In this document: positions 13,101-26,850 of the stretch, in pieces
Layout: each line of letters opens with the position of its first letter
How positions within the stretch are numbered: position 1 is the first letter of the stretch
Source of the DNA: Pseudoscleropodium purum
Lineage: Eukaryota > Streptophyta > Bryopsida > Hypnales > Brachytheciaceae
Direction: 5' to 3'
DNA: 64,000 nucleotides
Assembly: GCA_963969395.1 (NCBI GenBank)
Contig: OZ017796.1
Span: 1,862,501-1,926,500 of the forward strand
Program-made: the position numbers and the translations under genes
The notes under the pieces: model-generated
What the model was told of the DNA's origin: nothing
Database searches by the model: none
Seen by the model: the letters and a program-made list of their open reading frames with translations, nothing else

Positions 13101-16100
13101 CAAGCCAAAGGTTGGTTGTAGCCCCTTGTACTACAATGTTTCTGATGACAGTTCTTCATTAAAAAAGCGGGATGTTTTTGTATCAGTATCTGAGATCGGT
13201 GGTTTTGTTTTTGGTACATTGAGTATTTATGCTATCATTCTATCGAATATCTTTTTAACAAGTAACACGTTGGCGGTGTTTGTTTTAGGAGACGAAAAAG
13301 AAAACTATCACTGAGAAGTATTGGGACTGGGAACTTGTCAACGAGACAAAGCCTATTTGGGTAAGTCTTTAATGGGAATTTTCTCCTTTATCAATTATAA
13401 CTGTTCCTTGCTAATATATTAGTTTTGCCAATCGATTGTCTACTTTTACAATTCTGGTAGATCCTTCTTGGTTTTAATTCTCACACTAGTATTGATGCGT
13501 TTGATACAGTTGCGGAATACCAAGGAAGTAGCGAAGGAGGACTACAATACTTTTTATAAGAGTACCTTTAAGGAATTTATTGACCCTCAGGCCTACACAC
13601 ATTTCTCCACGGAGGTATATGATTTGACTAGATTTTGTTTAGATTGAGTTTTGCACTTGAGTTTTATGTCATTTTTTAAACTTGAGATACTCTCATGATA
13701 ATGTAGAGGAGGTTCTGGTTTTCGAACAGCCCTGCATAACTGTGACTGGTTTTTCATTTTTTAAGTAGAAAGCACATGAACTTGTGTTGATCATGGCGGC
13801 AGGGAGAGATTGAGTTCAAGAGTCTACTATTTATTCCAGGGATGGCTCCCTTTAACTCGGAGGACATGCTCAGCGGAAAGACAAAGAACATCCGGTTATA
13901 TGTGAAGAGAGTTTTCATCTCTGATGAGTTCGATGGGGAATTGGTATGCTTTCTTCAGAACCTTGTTGGCCATCATATTTTCTATTGTTTGCTACTGACT
14001 TTGGGACGATTCTTTCAATGGACGTTCTGATGCTCCTTGATATGTTGCTATTTCTTATCTCCGTTATCAAGGAAGCTTGTGGATGTTAGTATCGTGATTT
14101 TGCAGCATCTTTTGTTGCTGAAATTTTGTTATGGTGTGGCAGTTTCCACGATATTTGGGATTCGTGAAAGGTGTTGTCGATTCCAACGATTTGCCTCTGA
14201 ATGTGTCTCGTGAAATTCTTCAGGAGAGCCGCATCGTAAGTATTTCTTTTCGTATGTACCTAGCTATCAGAGCGCGAATAAAAGCTAATGAGATTTGAAA
14301 GATGATTTTTGGAGTCTATAAATTGTAGACACCGTATTTGGAGTTTGTCTGCATTTTAAAGTCGCTCTTCATATATCCTTTCTTTGCAATATCCTTCCTC
14401 CTGCTTGCACTAACGATTATGAAAAAAATTCTGTTTTGCAGGTTCGTATTATGAAGAAGCGACTTGTTAGAAAGACCTTCGATATGGTTGAAGAAATTGC
14501 TAATCGTGAAAATAAAGAGGTACTTCATGCAGTCATGTGATTGAGGACATGAATACTGCATCTTGTATGTGGTGCGTCTAAAGTGGCATGAATAGGGGGA
14601 CATGTCAGGATACTTCGTGAGAGTGGGTTAACTTTTATCTGCGTGGGTTTACTTTTTTCAACTCGCTAGATTGTTGATCTATCTTGAAATTGAGGTCTCA
14701 ACTTCGAGTTTTGATTATACTGAAGACGTCTGTTGTTTTTTGGTGCTTCAGGATTACAAGCAGTTCTGGACCAGTTATGGAAAGAACATGAAACTAGGGT
14801 GTATTGAGGATACTGCCAATCACAAAAGACTAGCGCCACTTCTTCGATTCAACTCTAGCAAAAAAGAGGAGGAATTGATCAGTCTTGATCAGTATGTGGA
14901 AGGCATGAAAGAAGACCAGAAAGCAATCTACTACTTGGCCGCTGATACAATTACGAGCGCCAAAAGTGCACCTTTCCTAGAAGAGCTTGTGCAAAGAGAT
15001 ATTGAGGTTTGTTTATAATGACTCTGGCAATATAGTTGACATTTACTTGCACCATTTTACTCCTGTAGTACTTTCAGTTTTAGGAACGGGGTTTCGAACT
15101 GCAAATTTGGAAGGTTATTCACTCTCATTTCATAAAATTCAACTATATTGTCCAGGTTCTCTTCTTGGTGGAACCCATCGACGAAGTAGCTGTTACCAAC
15201 TTACAGTCTTACAAAGACAAGAAATTTGTAGACATCAGCAAAGAAGATCTTGAACTTGGTAAGGGGTTGCCATCTATTTGTTGTGGACAATTTGCTAGTT
15301 TCTAACATGGTGAAGAGCTGGCCCTGGTTGAATTTATTGCTCATATTTGTCCAGTACTGAATTAGGCAATGCAACTTCTGGTGGATTGCAGGTGATGTTG
15401 ACGAGGACAAGGAGAAGGAGAATGAGAAGGAATACAGATTACTGTGCGACTGGATGAAGCAAAATCTTGGTGACAAGGTTGCCAAGGTCACAGTCTCCAA
15501 GCGAATTAGCTCTTCTCCCTGTGTGCTTGTTTCTGGAAAGTTTGGATGGTCCGCTAATATGGAGAGGTATGGATACGTCTGGGGCCTCGTGAGATTTTGT
15601 TTTTAGTGATATAAATGATTGGGCCTCAAATATGTAGTTGATATCTCATATGATCATGTAATTCAAACCACTTGATCCTGTTCTTCAGGAGATGCACTTC
15701 TACATATTGCAAGGTATCATATGTAGAAGCCTCTAAGCTCTTTAGTTGATGGAGGATAATTCACTGGAGGAAGCACCAATATGAACATGCTTGAGTCCTC
15801 GAAGGACATCTGCTCATAGAATGTTTCTGATGTGTTGTTGTCGTTCTTATGCGCTTTTTCCAGAATCATGAAGGCGCAAACTTTGGGTGATAATTCACAA
15901 ATGGAGTTCATGAGAGGACGTCGTATTCTTGAAATTAACCCCAACCATCCTATCATCCAGGACTTAAATGTATGTTGGCACTTTCCTTTTCGCTTTTCTG
16001 TGATCACGAATGTGATCAATAATTTTTGAGAATTTTAGAGTGGTGAATTTTACAATGAAGATATGGTATTTGTTTGTCTCGCTTTTTATCAATGACTTGC

Positions 16101-16622
16101 ATGCACTGACTCTTTTTCACCCCTTCTGTAGTTCGCATGCAAGGACACTCCTCGGAGTTCACGTGCACAGGCAATGGCCAACCTTCTTTACGAGACTGCA
16201 CTGCTATCCAGCGGTTTCACAGTAAGTCTCATGCCAGTCTTCCGGAACAGAACCTTACCCTAGCTAGTGTTGGTTAATTCTGTTTCTACCTTTTTCACAG
16301 TAATACCATCTGATTCAGCAGGTGGTTTCAGCCAGTTTTTGTTTGTCTTGTTCGTCGAATTTTGTTTGCCCGTCTTGCCCTTTTTGGTTTTGTCTTGCTT
16401 TGATAAGTCGTTCGGCTTCTTCTTACAAGTTGACTTCGTATTTCGCAGCCTGAGAACCCCGCTGAATTCGGAGCACGTGTTTACGAAATGATGGGCCTGG
16501 CCTTGGCTGGACAAAATAATGCTGCAGCGAACAAAACTGAGGAAACTTCCTCAAGTGAGAGTCCTTCTGAGGTTGTTGAGGCTTCGGAAGTTCTCACTGA
16601 GAATGATCCATGGCAATCATAG
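10170..16622 (+). CDS. HSP90C: Chloroplast heat shock protein 90 (HSP90C), 20 exons
   Basis: ATP-dependent chaperone of the plastid stroma. Coding exons: 10170-10250, 10476-10700, 11012-11085, 11538-11663, 11842-11935, 12161-12247, 12516-12659, 12792-12908, 13060-13110, 13289-13360, 13510-13614, 13803-13943, 14143-14235, 14442-14519, 14752-15006, 15156-15258, 15392-15566, 15864-15969, 16132-16221, 16449-16622. All junctions are GT-AG and keep frame, giving 796 residues, close to other plastid HSP90s. Residues 1 to about 80 are rich in Ala, Ser and Arg with few acidic residues, as in a transit peptide. The GHKL ATPase domain follows: catalytic Glu124 and Asn128 in [13 protein letters not shown], Asp170 in DTGIGM, and GQFGVGFYS at 214-222. 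A short acidic linker lies around 317-333. The middle-domain catalytic loop NVSREILQ carries Arg462 and Gln466. The C-terminus ends DPWQS rather than MEEVD, as expected for the plastid isoform. The 5' flank (9738-10169) has no promoter element I can name. Confidence 0.97.
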
Positions 16623-18050
16623 AAAGTGGATTTCGTAGATTTAGATGCTTCAAAATCGTAGGGTCCTTCTGTAGCTAAAGGTCTAAAGTAGGGCAAGAGA
16701 ATTTAAAGAACATTAAACCCTCTTTTTTTCTGGCAAACTTTTAGTTGGGGGTGGGGGGGTATAGGGGTATTCTCCATTTACATGTGTAGACCATGAGTAT
16801 GGTCCAAGCAAGAAATACAAAAGCTCTGATCATTATTAGCCCTCAAACAATTAGTCCTCGTTAAAATATCCGGTCAGTTACAACAGCAAGAGAAAGTCAC
16901 CTTCACTTTGGACACAATCTCACATGATGTATTTTTGTTTTCATTTGGCTGCTAGGTAAAAGTATTGCCAGATTGCAAGTTCCATGTCATGGTTTGTTCC
17001 AGATGTTGAATATGCACCGGAGCCTTTGAAAGGACTACAGTACTAGCTACGATAGTAGTATTGTGGGGCCGTAATGATAGTGTGTTGAGAAAAATGAAAC
17101 CAATACATTGGTTTCTTCCGAATGTTCCCCTCCTAATGCATTGTACATCCATCAATTTGTTGGCAATGATTTGAGCTCATCTCACGTCTGTTTTGTAAGC
17201 TGTTGAACTACCCTAAGGTTCCCTACTGTACCTGATGGGGGCTGGCTTCCAAAGCGAGAGATGATGTGAGCACACCACCACCACGGGAATCACTCACTCA
17301 CTTGCAGTTCCAATGCCCCAACTGGCGTGGGGCTCGCCTTGGTACAAACACGAAGTTGGCACACTCAGGGACATACATATCTCTCCGCTTGCGCGCTTGG
17401 GGCCCATACGCAGACGTCTGAGCGAAAAGAAACAGACGCTCCAACCACCTCATCTCATCTCATCCTGGCCTGCGGAGGCAGGAAGGGAGGGGAGGGAGGG
17501 AGGCGTTTTCAACACACAGCTTTGACCGTGGCTCACTGCGCTGGCGGTGTAGGCCCTGCAAGTAATAAATGGCTCCCCCACCATCTTGTCAATCATTCAC
17601 AATGCTCAAGCCAACTGCAAATAATAATGGCGTTTGTAGGGCCTGATATAATGAATGAATGACTGAATGACTGAATGACTCCCTCCTCCCAATTGAGTCG
17701 CTTCCCTCCTGGGCGGCTGGCTGGCTGGCTGGGCCTCCTGGAGAAGAAACTGGAAAGGAGTTCGCCATACCCACAAGCAGACACTGAATACGTCCATTCC
17801 ACGCGGATGGGCAACTTCAATACATTTGGGACCACAATCGTCGTGGGAGGCGTCACGCCAGGGCAGTACGCAGTAGAGCCACCGCAAACGGCAAACCTTA
17901 TTAGGCTTCTTGGAAGGTCTGCTCGCATTTTTGTTTTGTTTCGCAAGAGCGGATTGATTTTGCTCCCACTGGGGTAGCAATTATCAATGCCGGGACGGCA
18001 ACACTTCACAGATGCGGTTTCAATAAGATGATAAGAGCTCTACAATGATA
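16623..18050. other. HSP90C 3' flank and gene-free GC-richer island
   Basis: The HSP90C 3' untranslated region probably fills the first few hundred bases. From about 17213 to 18010 the base composition rises and short tandem repeats appear (GAATGACT-type units near 17650-17685, GGCT units near 17715-17735). Overlapping frames of 100-138 codons occur on both strands but show no domain and no splice continuity, so I do not call a gene. Confidence 0.5.
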
Positions 18051-18467
18051 GCAATCAGTGTGGTTTCAATACACCTGATAGCACCTCTTCAGCCTTCAAT
18101 TTGAAACTTTGAGCATCACAACATGGAGACTCTGGAAACTGCCATTACAGTAGTCTGCTCTAAATGCGCACCATGCTCTTCAAAGCAATCATGACACAGA
18201 GGTACATTTTGCTTTCTTCAATGTACTCAATCACAACATGAGAGCCTCAAAGAGCAAGGGATTGATTTTTTATATCCCCTAAGATATATAAAACTTTAAA
18301 AATTCATGACTTATTCATACAATATCCAAATAATACATGTTAAAGTGCATTAGAATTAGAATTCTCTTGCCATTAAGACCCACTAAAAATAATGTATATT
18401 TCAATAGTAGTACCTATGCTCAATCATAACAAGTGACGATTATAGGAGTACTTAACTTTTACCTCAT

Positions 18468-21054
18468 TTAACCCGTAAACGTCCAAATCCTTTTCCAAAA
18501 TTGACAATTTGGGAAAAATCGTTGTAAAGTGCTATTTGGAAGAATATTTTGGAATTGACATACAAATAAAAGTTGTAGATATTTAATTTTAGATTCCATC
18601 CGTATGGTTAGATCCACTAGTGCTATCACCAGTATTTTTTTATAAATTTTGAAAGGGAAATTTCTAAATTCCTTCTAAATTCAATTACAAGCAAAACTAT
18701 TATCATTTTTTGAGTAAAACTTGTTGGAATGAATTCGAAATGAGGTTCTCTTGAAATAGTGATTTTTTGAGTTTTTTGTGTTTTTTGAATTTATGACCTC
18801 ACTTTTGCAAATCCAATTTTGAACTAAAATCTTTGCAATTTTTGGCTTGACACACTTTCACACTTGTAATTTTAGAAAAATATAAACTCTAGTGACATCA
18901 AATCCAACCATTGGATAGGACATCAACTTGATAAAGTATCTCCACAAATTAGATGACTTTCATCCAAGCAGTAATGAGAAAGAAAACTAAAGTCCAATCT
19001 GTTCATCGTCCAGAAATTGGACGTCGGAGCGCTCCAGGGTTTAAGAATGCCAGGCGCCCTCATCACTCTTTTCACACATTTCAGAAAATTAAATTTGTCT
19101 GCCTGCGAAACTGTGGCCTGTGTCAGCGAACTGTAATCACGCTTTTTGTATTGAAATGGAAGAATGTCAGGTCCAGCAGATAGGGCATGGAATCATACTG
19201 GCTGGCTAACTCCAAACTGCAAAGGACTGATACCCAGTCAAAACTATAAAAGAAAAAATTGGCAAATTTTCACCAGAATCTTACGTGATTTGGGCACCGG
19301 TTTCTTTAAGGCAGACAAGCTTACTACCACCCTGATTTGCAACCTAAATATCTTGGGGCCAAACCCAAAACGGGCACATATTTTTCAGGCGAGATGCTAA
19401 ATCCATCCCACAGAGGGTGAAAACTTAGGATTTTTTACCCCTGAGAAAACATTGGAATTTTTTATTTTTCAGAATTCGCAAATTTTGAATTTATATTTGC
19501 AATTAGAGAACCCAAATTAGCTGGAAGAGGCCTAAAACATACCCTAGACACAAATCAAAATAGGAGGCTTTTTTCACTTTTATCCCTGGTCAACCGCAAA
19601 ATTACCATGCTCAACCCGCTATGTGAGCTAGATTTAGTATCCTGCATTTTTTCAAAGGTGCGTGCTAGTTCCACAAATCAAATATAAATGGAATTATAAT
19701 TTCTTATCAAAATTGTATTTTTTTTATGAATTTCTTAATTAGTTTGCCCTAAAATTACAAAACCACTCATAAAGTGGAGTCATAAACGTCATATAAACAA
19801 CCCATAAACATCTTTCTATGTATCTAATGGCACTTAAGTATTTCTAAATAAAGGGTTGATACGCTATCCCTTATAGATATCAAATGCATTGATTTTGTCA
19901 AAAAAATAAATAGATTTGGATGTTTTATTAGATGGAATTGGAGTCAAAAGTAGAGGACAAAAGTGGACAATGGGCAGAATTGGGTTGGTTTACCTTAATA
20001 TTAAGAAGAATGTTTGAAAAAATGAATGAGATTGTCAAACTCTTCCCAAAAAAATAATAGATTCACAATATTCAGATGAAAATTAATAATAATAGATAAT
20101 TTTGAAGAAGAACATACACATGTAGATGATTCTATCCATTTTTTCTTTGCTTGCATACATTTCTCAATGTAAGTTGCACTATCATAAAAATAAAAAATTT
20201 AATTTTAAATTTAAAAAAAAATTGGTTGGACATACTATATAAATGATTCAATTTGCCAACCATTATAATCATGTTAGTACCTCCATCTACAAATTTACGA
20301 TGATTTTGAAGCAATCTTCACTACACAAGTTGAGGGCATCTACAATGCAATGGAGATAAATGACACAACATTTTGTAGTGCCATTGGTGTGATTTTGCTT
20401 TCTCAACCCCTTATAGATTGAAACACATTTTTGGTATAAATTGTCAAAAACTACAACTATTTAGATGAATGGGAAAAAAAAATGGAAAATAAAGGTATTT
20501 TTTAATTTCAACTATATAAATTTGTAGTAAACTACCATGGGAATGTGGGGTAAAAAATTTAAAAACTTTGATTGCATGGATAGAGCAATAATAGTGTTTG
20601 AAGTTAGAAGATTTTTTTCCAATTGTATTTGACAAAGTTAGCAAAGTTTAACTCCTAGCATGAAATTTTTGCTCTACAAATTGGAGGATTTTTATAGTTT
20701 CCACCTATATTATATGAATTATATACTTGCCAAATTTTGGAGGTAGATGTGGAGTTTAACAAACAATTCCTTCACTACCCTAACTGCTTGGACTTTAGGT
20801 GGTAGCATAACTTTTGATCTCATCACCTAATTAGAAAAAAAAAATTAAATATACACCTCAAAAGAGATGCCTACAGTTTGTGTCAAGTTTCCAAGAAGAT
20901 CCATTAAAAATTGACATCATAGAAATGTGCCCAAGGTTTCAATTAGTCACTCAAAAAACACTTGGCTCTTTAGGAGTTAACCCTAAATGACTATAAAGCC
21001 ACCACGTGGCTTCTACAACATTGTTTTTTGCACCCTTGGTCCTTTAGGGGTTAA
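18468..21054. repeat. Possible large TTAACCC-type element (ends only)
   Basis: A left-end motif TTAACCCGTAAACGTCCAAA begins at 18468, and two right-end motifs in inverted orientation end near 20984 and at 21054 (TTGGTCCTTTAGGGGTTAA). The interior (about 2.5 kb) is AT-rich with no recognised coding region. Whether the ends belong to one element is uncertain. Confidence 0.3.
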
Positions 21055-21620
21055 GCATAATTTGTTCACACCTCTATAATTTTTTGTCTTGTAGTCTATT
21101 TTTTAAGTAGTTTATTTCCATTGTCAAGTGTCTAAATTTGAGTTTTCTTGTACCTATTCTAAATACTTTTGAATGCATTTCTAATGATTTTAATTTCAAG
21201 TTATAATGATAAATTGGTAAAAAATTATAAGTTTATTTGGAAGGCAATTATATTCGTTCTATTGGAGATTCCTTTATAGTACTAGTGGGGTTGAAATTTA
21301 GCCCCTTGTAAAATCACTATCTCTACAATTCATTTAGCTATATTAATTTAAAATAGTTTGACTTTCACAAATTAGTATTACTCACAATCATAAGAAGATT
21401 AGCTATATTTTTACTATTATATTAATGAAGGAAAAATTAATGTCACTATAAAGTATTATTTCTATATAGAAATGAGTACAATGGAGTATTATTTCAACTT
21501 GCACTAACTAAAGTACCATACAAATAATGTGACTTTGGTTAGTCCACGTTGAGTAATGTTACAATCATGATTCAAGAAATAGGAAAAATAGTATAGTTTA
21601 AATACAGTGGTTTTCATAAG

Positions 21621-22340
21621 GTTTTATATACTTCAAAAATTGTCATAACTAATTGAGAAATTAGTTTTTTTTCAACAAGTTTTGGATATGTTGAAGTACA
21701 AGTAACAAACTCGTATCAAATGACTCTTAATTGTTTCTATTAGTGAAAAAAATACTTTTAATACAATTAGATTTTTTTCAATATTCTTTGGTAAATGGAA
21801 TGAAAATTCTATTTATAAAGTTGGGGTCAAAATTTTGCAAATATTAAAATTTCATCAAGTGAAATATTATTGATTAAAATATGACTCTAAATATTGACAT
21901 TTTTCTATAATTTACTCCAAAAGACCAAAACTCTTGAAAAAAAGTATGAGGAACACTCTTAAAATATTTTATATACTTTTTCAAAATGTCCACAATCTTT
22001 TGGATATTTTTGGAGTAAATTATTAAAACTGTAAATGTTTGGAGTCATATTTTTATTCCACAACATTTCACTCCATAAAAATTTTAAATTTGTGAAATTC
22101 TCACCTTCTCACCTTCTCACATCCAAAAAGAATTCTCCTTCCACTTGCTAAAGACTCTTGAGAAAAAATTTGCTTGTATTAATTTTTTTTTATTCACTAG
22201 GTTTAAAGAAAAGAAAATTCTAAACCTGTCATGATAACTTTGAAATTGATGCAAGTGTGTTGCCTTGTACCTCAACTTGTCCAAGTTTTGTTGGATATCT
22301 CTAATGTAGTTATGGTATTTTTTTTGTAAGTGTACGAAGC
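21621..22340. mobile_element. Large foldback (palindromic) element
   Basis: Two long inverted arms meet near 21960-21985. Matching blocks on the arms include AAATATGACTCTAAATATT (left) against the complement of AATGTTTGGAGTCATATTTT (right), ATAATTTACTCCAAAA against TTTTTGGAGTAAATTAT, TAATACAA, TTGAAGTACAAG and CATAACTA near the outer ends. Arms are diverged with small gaps. No coding capacity. Confidence 0.7.
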
Positions 22341-23665
22341 AATTGGAGAGTCACAGACTGTAAGTGCACGAGATTCTAGTATCTGCTAACCCCGGAAATC
22401 TAGAGCCTGAAATCTAGATAACCCACACCCTCACTGCCACTCCAGTCCAGTCCAGTCCAGGAAATGTACGCACAAGAGCTAGACGCTGAAGAGCTGGACA
22501 CCCGCTAGCTGGTCCCCCGTATAGATATTGATCACCGTTACTGATCGATGCAGAGTCGGCGGTCAATTGACCTCGACCATTGCTATATCCTCGACAAGGC
22601 GCGCGCTGCAGGCTTTGGCTCAGATGGAGTCAGCTTTAGCCCTGCAGAAACCGTTGCCGGGCCAGACTAGCACAACAATTAATGGTCTCATTCGTTACAT
22701 TGGCGTGTTTCAGAGCGCCACAATTGTGCACAGAGCTCTCCAAATTAAAACTGGCGCAGGGTCCAGACAGGCCCTGGAAAAGGTCCCAATCTCGCCATAC
22801 TGATATGCAACTGGTTCACAATGGGGATGCATGAATGATTCCAAAGAGAATTATGGTGCTCACCGAGCTAGAGTTTATAACTGAAGACCAGGACTTCACA
22901 TTGAATTCATCGACTGGTCACCACGGCAATGGCGTGGTGATAGGGTTTACATACCGACCCAGATTATTCTCTGGGACATGTCAGACACCTTCCGTACTGG
23001 ACTGGCGCACCATGTCAGAAATTTAGGGTGAGCTAGAACTCTCATGTAGAAAGCTCGCATGTCGTATTATGTAGTCTATCTAATGAAATCTCCAAACCTA
23101 AATAAATTACAGTACACACTTTGGGAGTGCACAAGTGCTTCAAATCCCTTCCCGAATACTATATCCCTACTTGGCACCGTATCACTAAGTGCAGATCGAC
23201 TATCCGTGCTCATGGCAAATCTCGCATTCCTGCACTTGGGGAGAGGTTTCACAAAGCCCCTCCAATCTCAAGCGCTGTCCACAATAAACTTGGAAGGTAA
23301 AGCTCGTCAATGGTAACCTGTTCATTGTATACATCACACGCACAACGGAGAGAGAGAGAGAGAGCGAGCGAGCGAGACCACGGTATAGATATAATAGTGA
23401 ACGCCACTCAATTCTCTATTCACAGATTCGTGTTGGGACATTCAATTCTAACGTCCCACTGCGGCAACAACAAGGATCCAAACCCTACTATACTCCCAAA
23501 ACGAAAAAAACAACAAAGCAAGGTCCAAATGTACAGAGAACGAACGAGGCGTAATTTACAACTATATAGTTCCCGCTACTGAAAGAATGAATCATCGCAC
23601 AACCGGGCACCTGAACATACACCACCCATTCGGTCGCGCACCGCAACATGCACCACCAATTGCAG
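22341..23665. other. Gene-free island 3' of the Dof gene
   Basis: Less AT-rich stretch between the foldback element and the Dof stop codon, with CAGTC repeats near 22441-22460 and a GA run followed by GCGA units at 23349-23375. The last few hundred bases are probably the Dof 3' untranslated region. Frames of 60-91 codons occur but none has protein-like features. Confidence 0.45.
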
Positions 23666-24709
23666 TCACCATTTCACAGAAAGATGCAAGTTGTCCATGT
23701 CGTGCAAGCTGTGCCACATGGAGGACACGGCGTCCCCTTCCTCGTACCCACTCCTGGAGAATCCATTACTAGGATTGCTGCCTTCCTCCTCAATACTGGA
23801 GCCGTGGAGCGGTGAGGATCCGTTCTTCCCAGTAGTAGAAGCCGCCGGCTTCACGTCCACGGACTGATGATCCCGCGACTGATCCCGCAACTGGTCCCGC
23901 GACTGGTCCCATGGAGGTCGCCCATTGTTGAGTCCGAGGTTGAGCAACATGGACGACGAGGATTCGAATCTGTTGCTGCTGGATGGATAATTCCCTTGGG
24001 GTGCGGCCATGTTCGTCGTCACGGGCCAAAACTCCGGCTTCACGGTGTGGTCGGTGTGGAACGGAAGCGTCGTCGCGGCTGTGAAGTAGCCGCCCTGGTT
24101 GATCGACTGGGGGTTTGCGAACATTGCGTGTAAGCTCGGGTTGGATTCGTGCTCCTGTTGTTGCGGCGGTTTGTTAAGAATCGACGCGTACACACCAGGG
24201 CTCAGTTGGCTCAGTTGTTCCAAGCCAAAGGGCGCGCCGTACTGGTGTCCCTGCAGTGCGAATCCGGGTAAGTTGAGCGCCGAGACCATGTCGTGCTGCT
24301 GCTGAAAGCCCCCATTGGGTAGAGCGAACTGGTGGTTGGAGCCTGACGCGCCCCCGCCCGTCCCCGGGGAGCGCTGCGAGTACGGCTCCCCGGGTCGAGA
24401 ATGGGGGTGTCGATTCTTCTTCCGGGAGCCTCCGCCCACCGGCACGTTCCGGAGCGTCCCGCCGGCCGTCCAGTAGCGCTGACATTGCCTGCAGAAGTGG
24501 CGCGGCTGCGTGACGCTGTAATTGTTGTAGTAGCAGAACTTGGTGTTTAGGGACTCGCAGCGAGGGCAAGGGAGAACCTTCACGGGCTTCTCACGCGCCG
24601 TGGGCGTCGACTTCGAACTGCCGGGGTCGGAGACCGGGGACGAAGGGCTGGCAGGACCAGGACCAGGCGCGCCTTCATTCATCGACGCTGACAATTGCAT
24701 AGTGACCAC
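23666..24709 (-). CDS. Dof-type (C2C2) zinc-finger transcription factor
   Basis: Plant-specific nuclear DNA-binding protein; Dof domains recognise AAAG cores. One uninterrupted frame of 347 residues. The Dof finger spans about residues 46-97, with zinc ligands Cys48, Cys51, Cys73 and Cys76 (C-X2-C-X21-C-X2-C), the invariant [14 protein letters not shown] region and a [18 protein letters not shown] tail followed by a basic SRKKNRH stretch. The rest is low-complexity, rich in Ser, Asn, Gln and Gly, with no second domain. A degenerate repeat of RDQSRD-type units lies around 23864-23912 (see finding). The start at 24709 is the first Met of the frame; Met4 is a possible alternative. The single-exon structure is common in the family. 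The gene sits in a less AT-rich island, and its 5' side contains Leu/Arg-type simple repeats at about 25032-25110. Its target genes and Dof subgroup cannot be read from this window. Confidence 0.95.
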   Translation of the reverse strand: MVTMQLSASMNEGAPGPGPASPSSPVSDPGSSKSTPTAREKPVKVLPCPRCESLNTKFCYYNNYSVTQPRHFCRQCQRYWTAGGTLRNVPVGGGSRKKNRHPHSRPGEPYSQRSPGTGGGASGSNHQFALPNGGFQQQHDMVSALNLPGFALQGHQYGAPFGLEQLSQLSPGVYASILNKPPQQQEHESNPSLHAMFANPQSINQGGYFTAATTLPFHTDHTVKPEFWPVTTNMAAPQGNYPSSSNRFESSSSMLLNLGLNNGRPPWDQSRDQLRDQSRDHQSVDVKPAASTTGKNGSSPLHGSSIEEEGSNPSNGFSRSGYEEGDAVSSMWHSLHDMDNLHLSVKW

Positions 24710-26850
24710 TTAATTGTCTAGCAAATCCAAACCTTCAACTCGACAGCTCCAAATCTTAGAAAAAAAATTCACAAGCACTGCTCACCCACGACGCTACTCA
24801 TTCACGAAGCCCATTCTAGTTCTAGTGCAGTCGATCTCTCGAATCCTACCCACCACCACGCTCTGTATATCGCATCGACTATTGTATCAACGCATCTACC
24901 TATCTGTCCACTAGACAACTACAACCGTTTCTATCAGTCCCTCCTTCACTACTAGCTGCCGAAGGCTTTCACCTACCGATCCCCAGCCAATTCTTTGGCA
25001 ACGCTCAATTCATTCGCAGAAAGGCCTGGGCTTGTGCTTCTGCTCCTGCTCGTGCTCCTGTTTGTTCTCCGGCTCCGGCTCCGGCTGCGGCTGGGGCTGG
25101 GGCTGCGCGCGACTCCACACAAGACGAGGGATGGAACAAAAGCCCAGCACCACGGAACAGGCGGTCTTAAACAAGAGCAAGAATTCCCTCCCTGCCTGCC
25201 TGGGTGCTCCAAGAAACTCTGAACTGAAGGTTCCCTAAAGGTTGGGTGTGCCTGGATGGGTCTTAAAATAAAAGTCAAACCCTCCCCGCTTTTCTTTTTA
25301 CTGCACTTTTCTTTTGATTTGGGGGGAGGCTGGGAAATGAGGGCGGGGATCTAGACGGAAGGAATGAGGCGGGGAGGGGGGGCAGGCCATTCATTGGGCT
25401 GCATGCCGTATCGGAAAGTCGGGGGAGATTACGGGAAAAACGCTTCTTATTAATCCGCACCGGCCCTGCAGGGTTAGGCTGGAGCCAGTAGTCCTGGACA
25501 GTGGGAACCAGACCAAATGGTAGTTAATCAATACTTGGACACATGAATCCCTTTTGCAGATTTTGCACAGGTTGGCTTATATCTTTCCAGAACTAATACG
25601 CTATTCACTTTTAAAAGTAGAAACTAGGAGATTGTGTTTTTATAGATTCAAGTACTACCGATTGGATGAATGAAAAGTTCATCGGACAAAACTTAGCTTT
25701 GAAGCAATATGTTCATCATTCAAATTAATATGAACTTCACAGCGTTTAGGTGGGTTCAAGACAATTATGCAATGCATCAATAAAAGAGAAAAGAATGCTC
25801 TACATGAATCAATGGCATGAATGTTATAAATATTAGTATAGATAACCAAACAATGACCAAGAGGCATGCATTGGTTTTCAGACATTATTGGTTGGAGTCT
25901 CTTGCAATGAATGTTGTTGATTTTTCATTGTAGGAGGAAGAAAATTTAGAAGTACTAAGCTATAATGCAAAAGCAGAGAACTAAAGGCCCATAAATGTAT
26001 AAATGTAGCTTAGTACCCATATAGGCCTTTAGAACCATACTCTTATACAATAGATTGTTGCCGATAAGACTTCCCTTGTATTGGTGTTATAATCTTGTGA
26101 TGGAAGGATGTAGGAAGCCTACAACATAAATACTTCAACATAGTGTATCGACATATGTCATCTCCCACCACTAGTAGAAGCATGGTTTGTATAGACCCAA
26201 CTAGTAGACCCAACTAGAAGACCCATATTGGGCATAATTTGTCATTTCGTGGATCTTAAAGTTGAATTTACATAGACTACACTTCTATTAGTTTATTTTC
26301 TTTGTTGCACAAATGATCCAATTTAAGTAATGGTCATTTTCACATTTTTCACACATCTTTTTTTTTATCCATGCTGATTTTGAATGCATATAAAGTTCTT
26401 AACAAATTTTCCTACCAATTATAGGTTGTTGTTGAGCATTGATTGATAATTCAAATTTCTTTTCCAAATCAATATGGAAGAAGATGAGATTTTGGTAATT
26501 TGATGACTTCTAAATGTAATGATATGAAAAGATGATATTGCTGTAAAATAGCAAAGAGTCACTTACAAATATCAGAGCTTTTGACATTTTGCATTGACTA
26601 ATTCATAGATAATCGTAAGCTAGTAATCATTTGCTAGTAATCATTTTTAAAAATGAAAGAAAAACCATTATGCTCTCCTATCAATCATTTCAAAAATTTA
26701 ACAATTCATCACATCTCCATAAATTTAAGAAGGAATATTATAACTTATTGAAGAAAAAAAGAAAATAAAGAATAGGTTGGTAACTTATTGGAAAAAAGAT
26801 GGTAAACTTATTGGAAGCAAAAGAAGCTCCCTTTCAATGTCCAAAGGAAA
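24710..26850. other. Dof 5' flank and AT-rich spacer
   Basis: The first ~550 bases are CT-rich and include GCTC/GGCT repeat runs at about 25032-25110, which create short frames with Leu/Arg repeats on both strands; these look like leader or promoter sequence of the Dof gene. From about 25560 the DNA is ordinary AT-rich spacer. No gene recognised. Confidence 0.4.

Noticed and set aside
17593..18009. 138-codon frame (-) overlapping others at 17.2-18.0 kb
   Set aside because: Several frames on both strands are open at once because of GC-richer simple repeats; none has recognisable domains.
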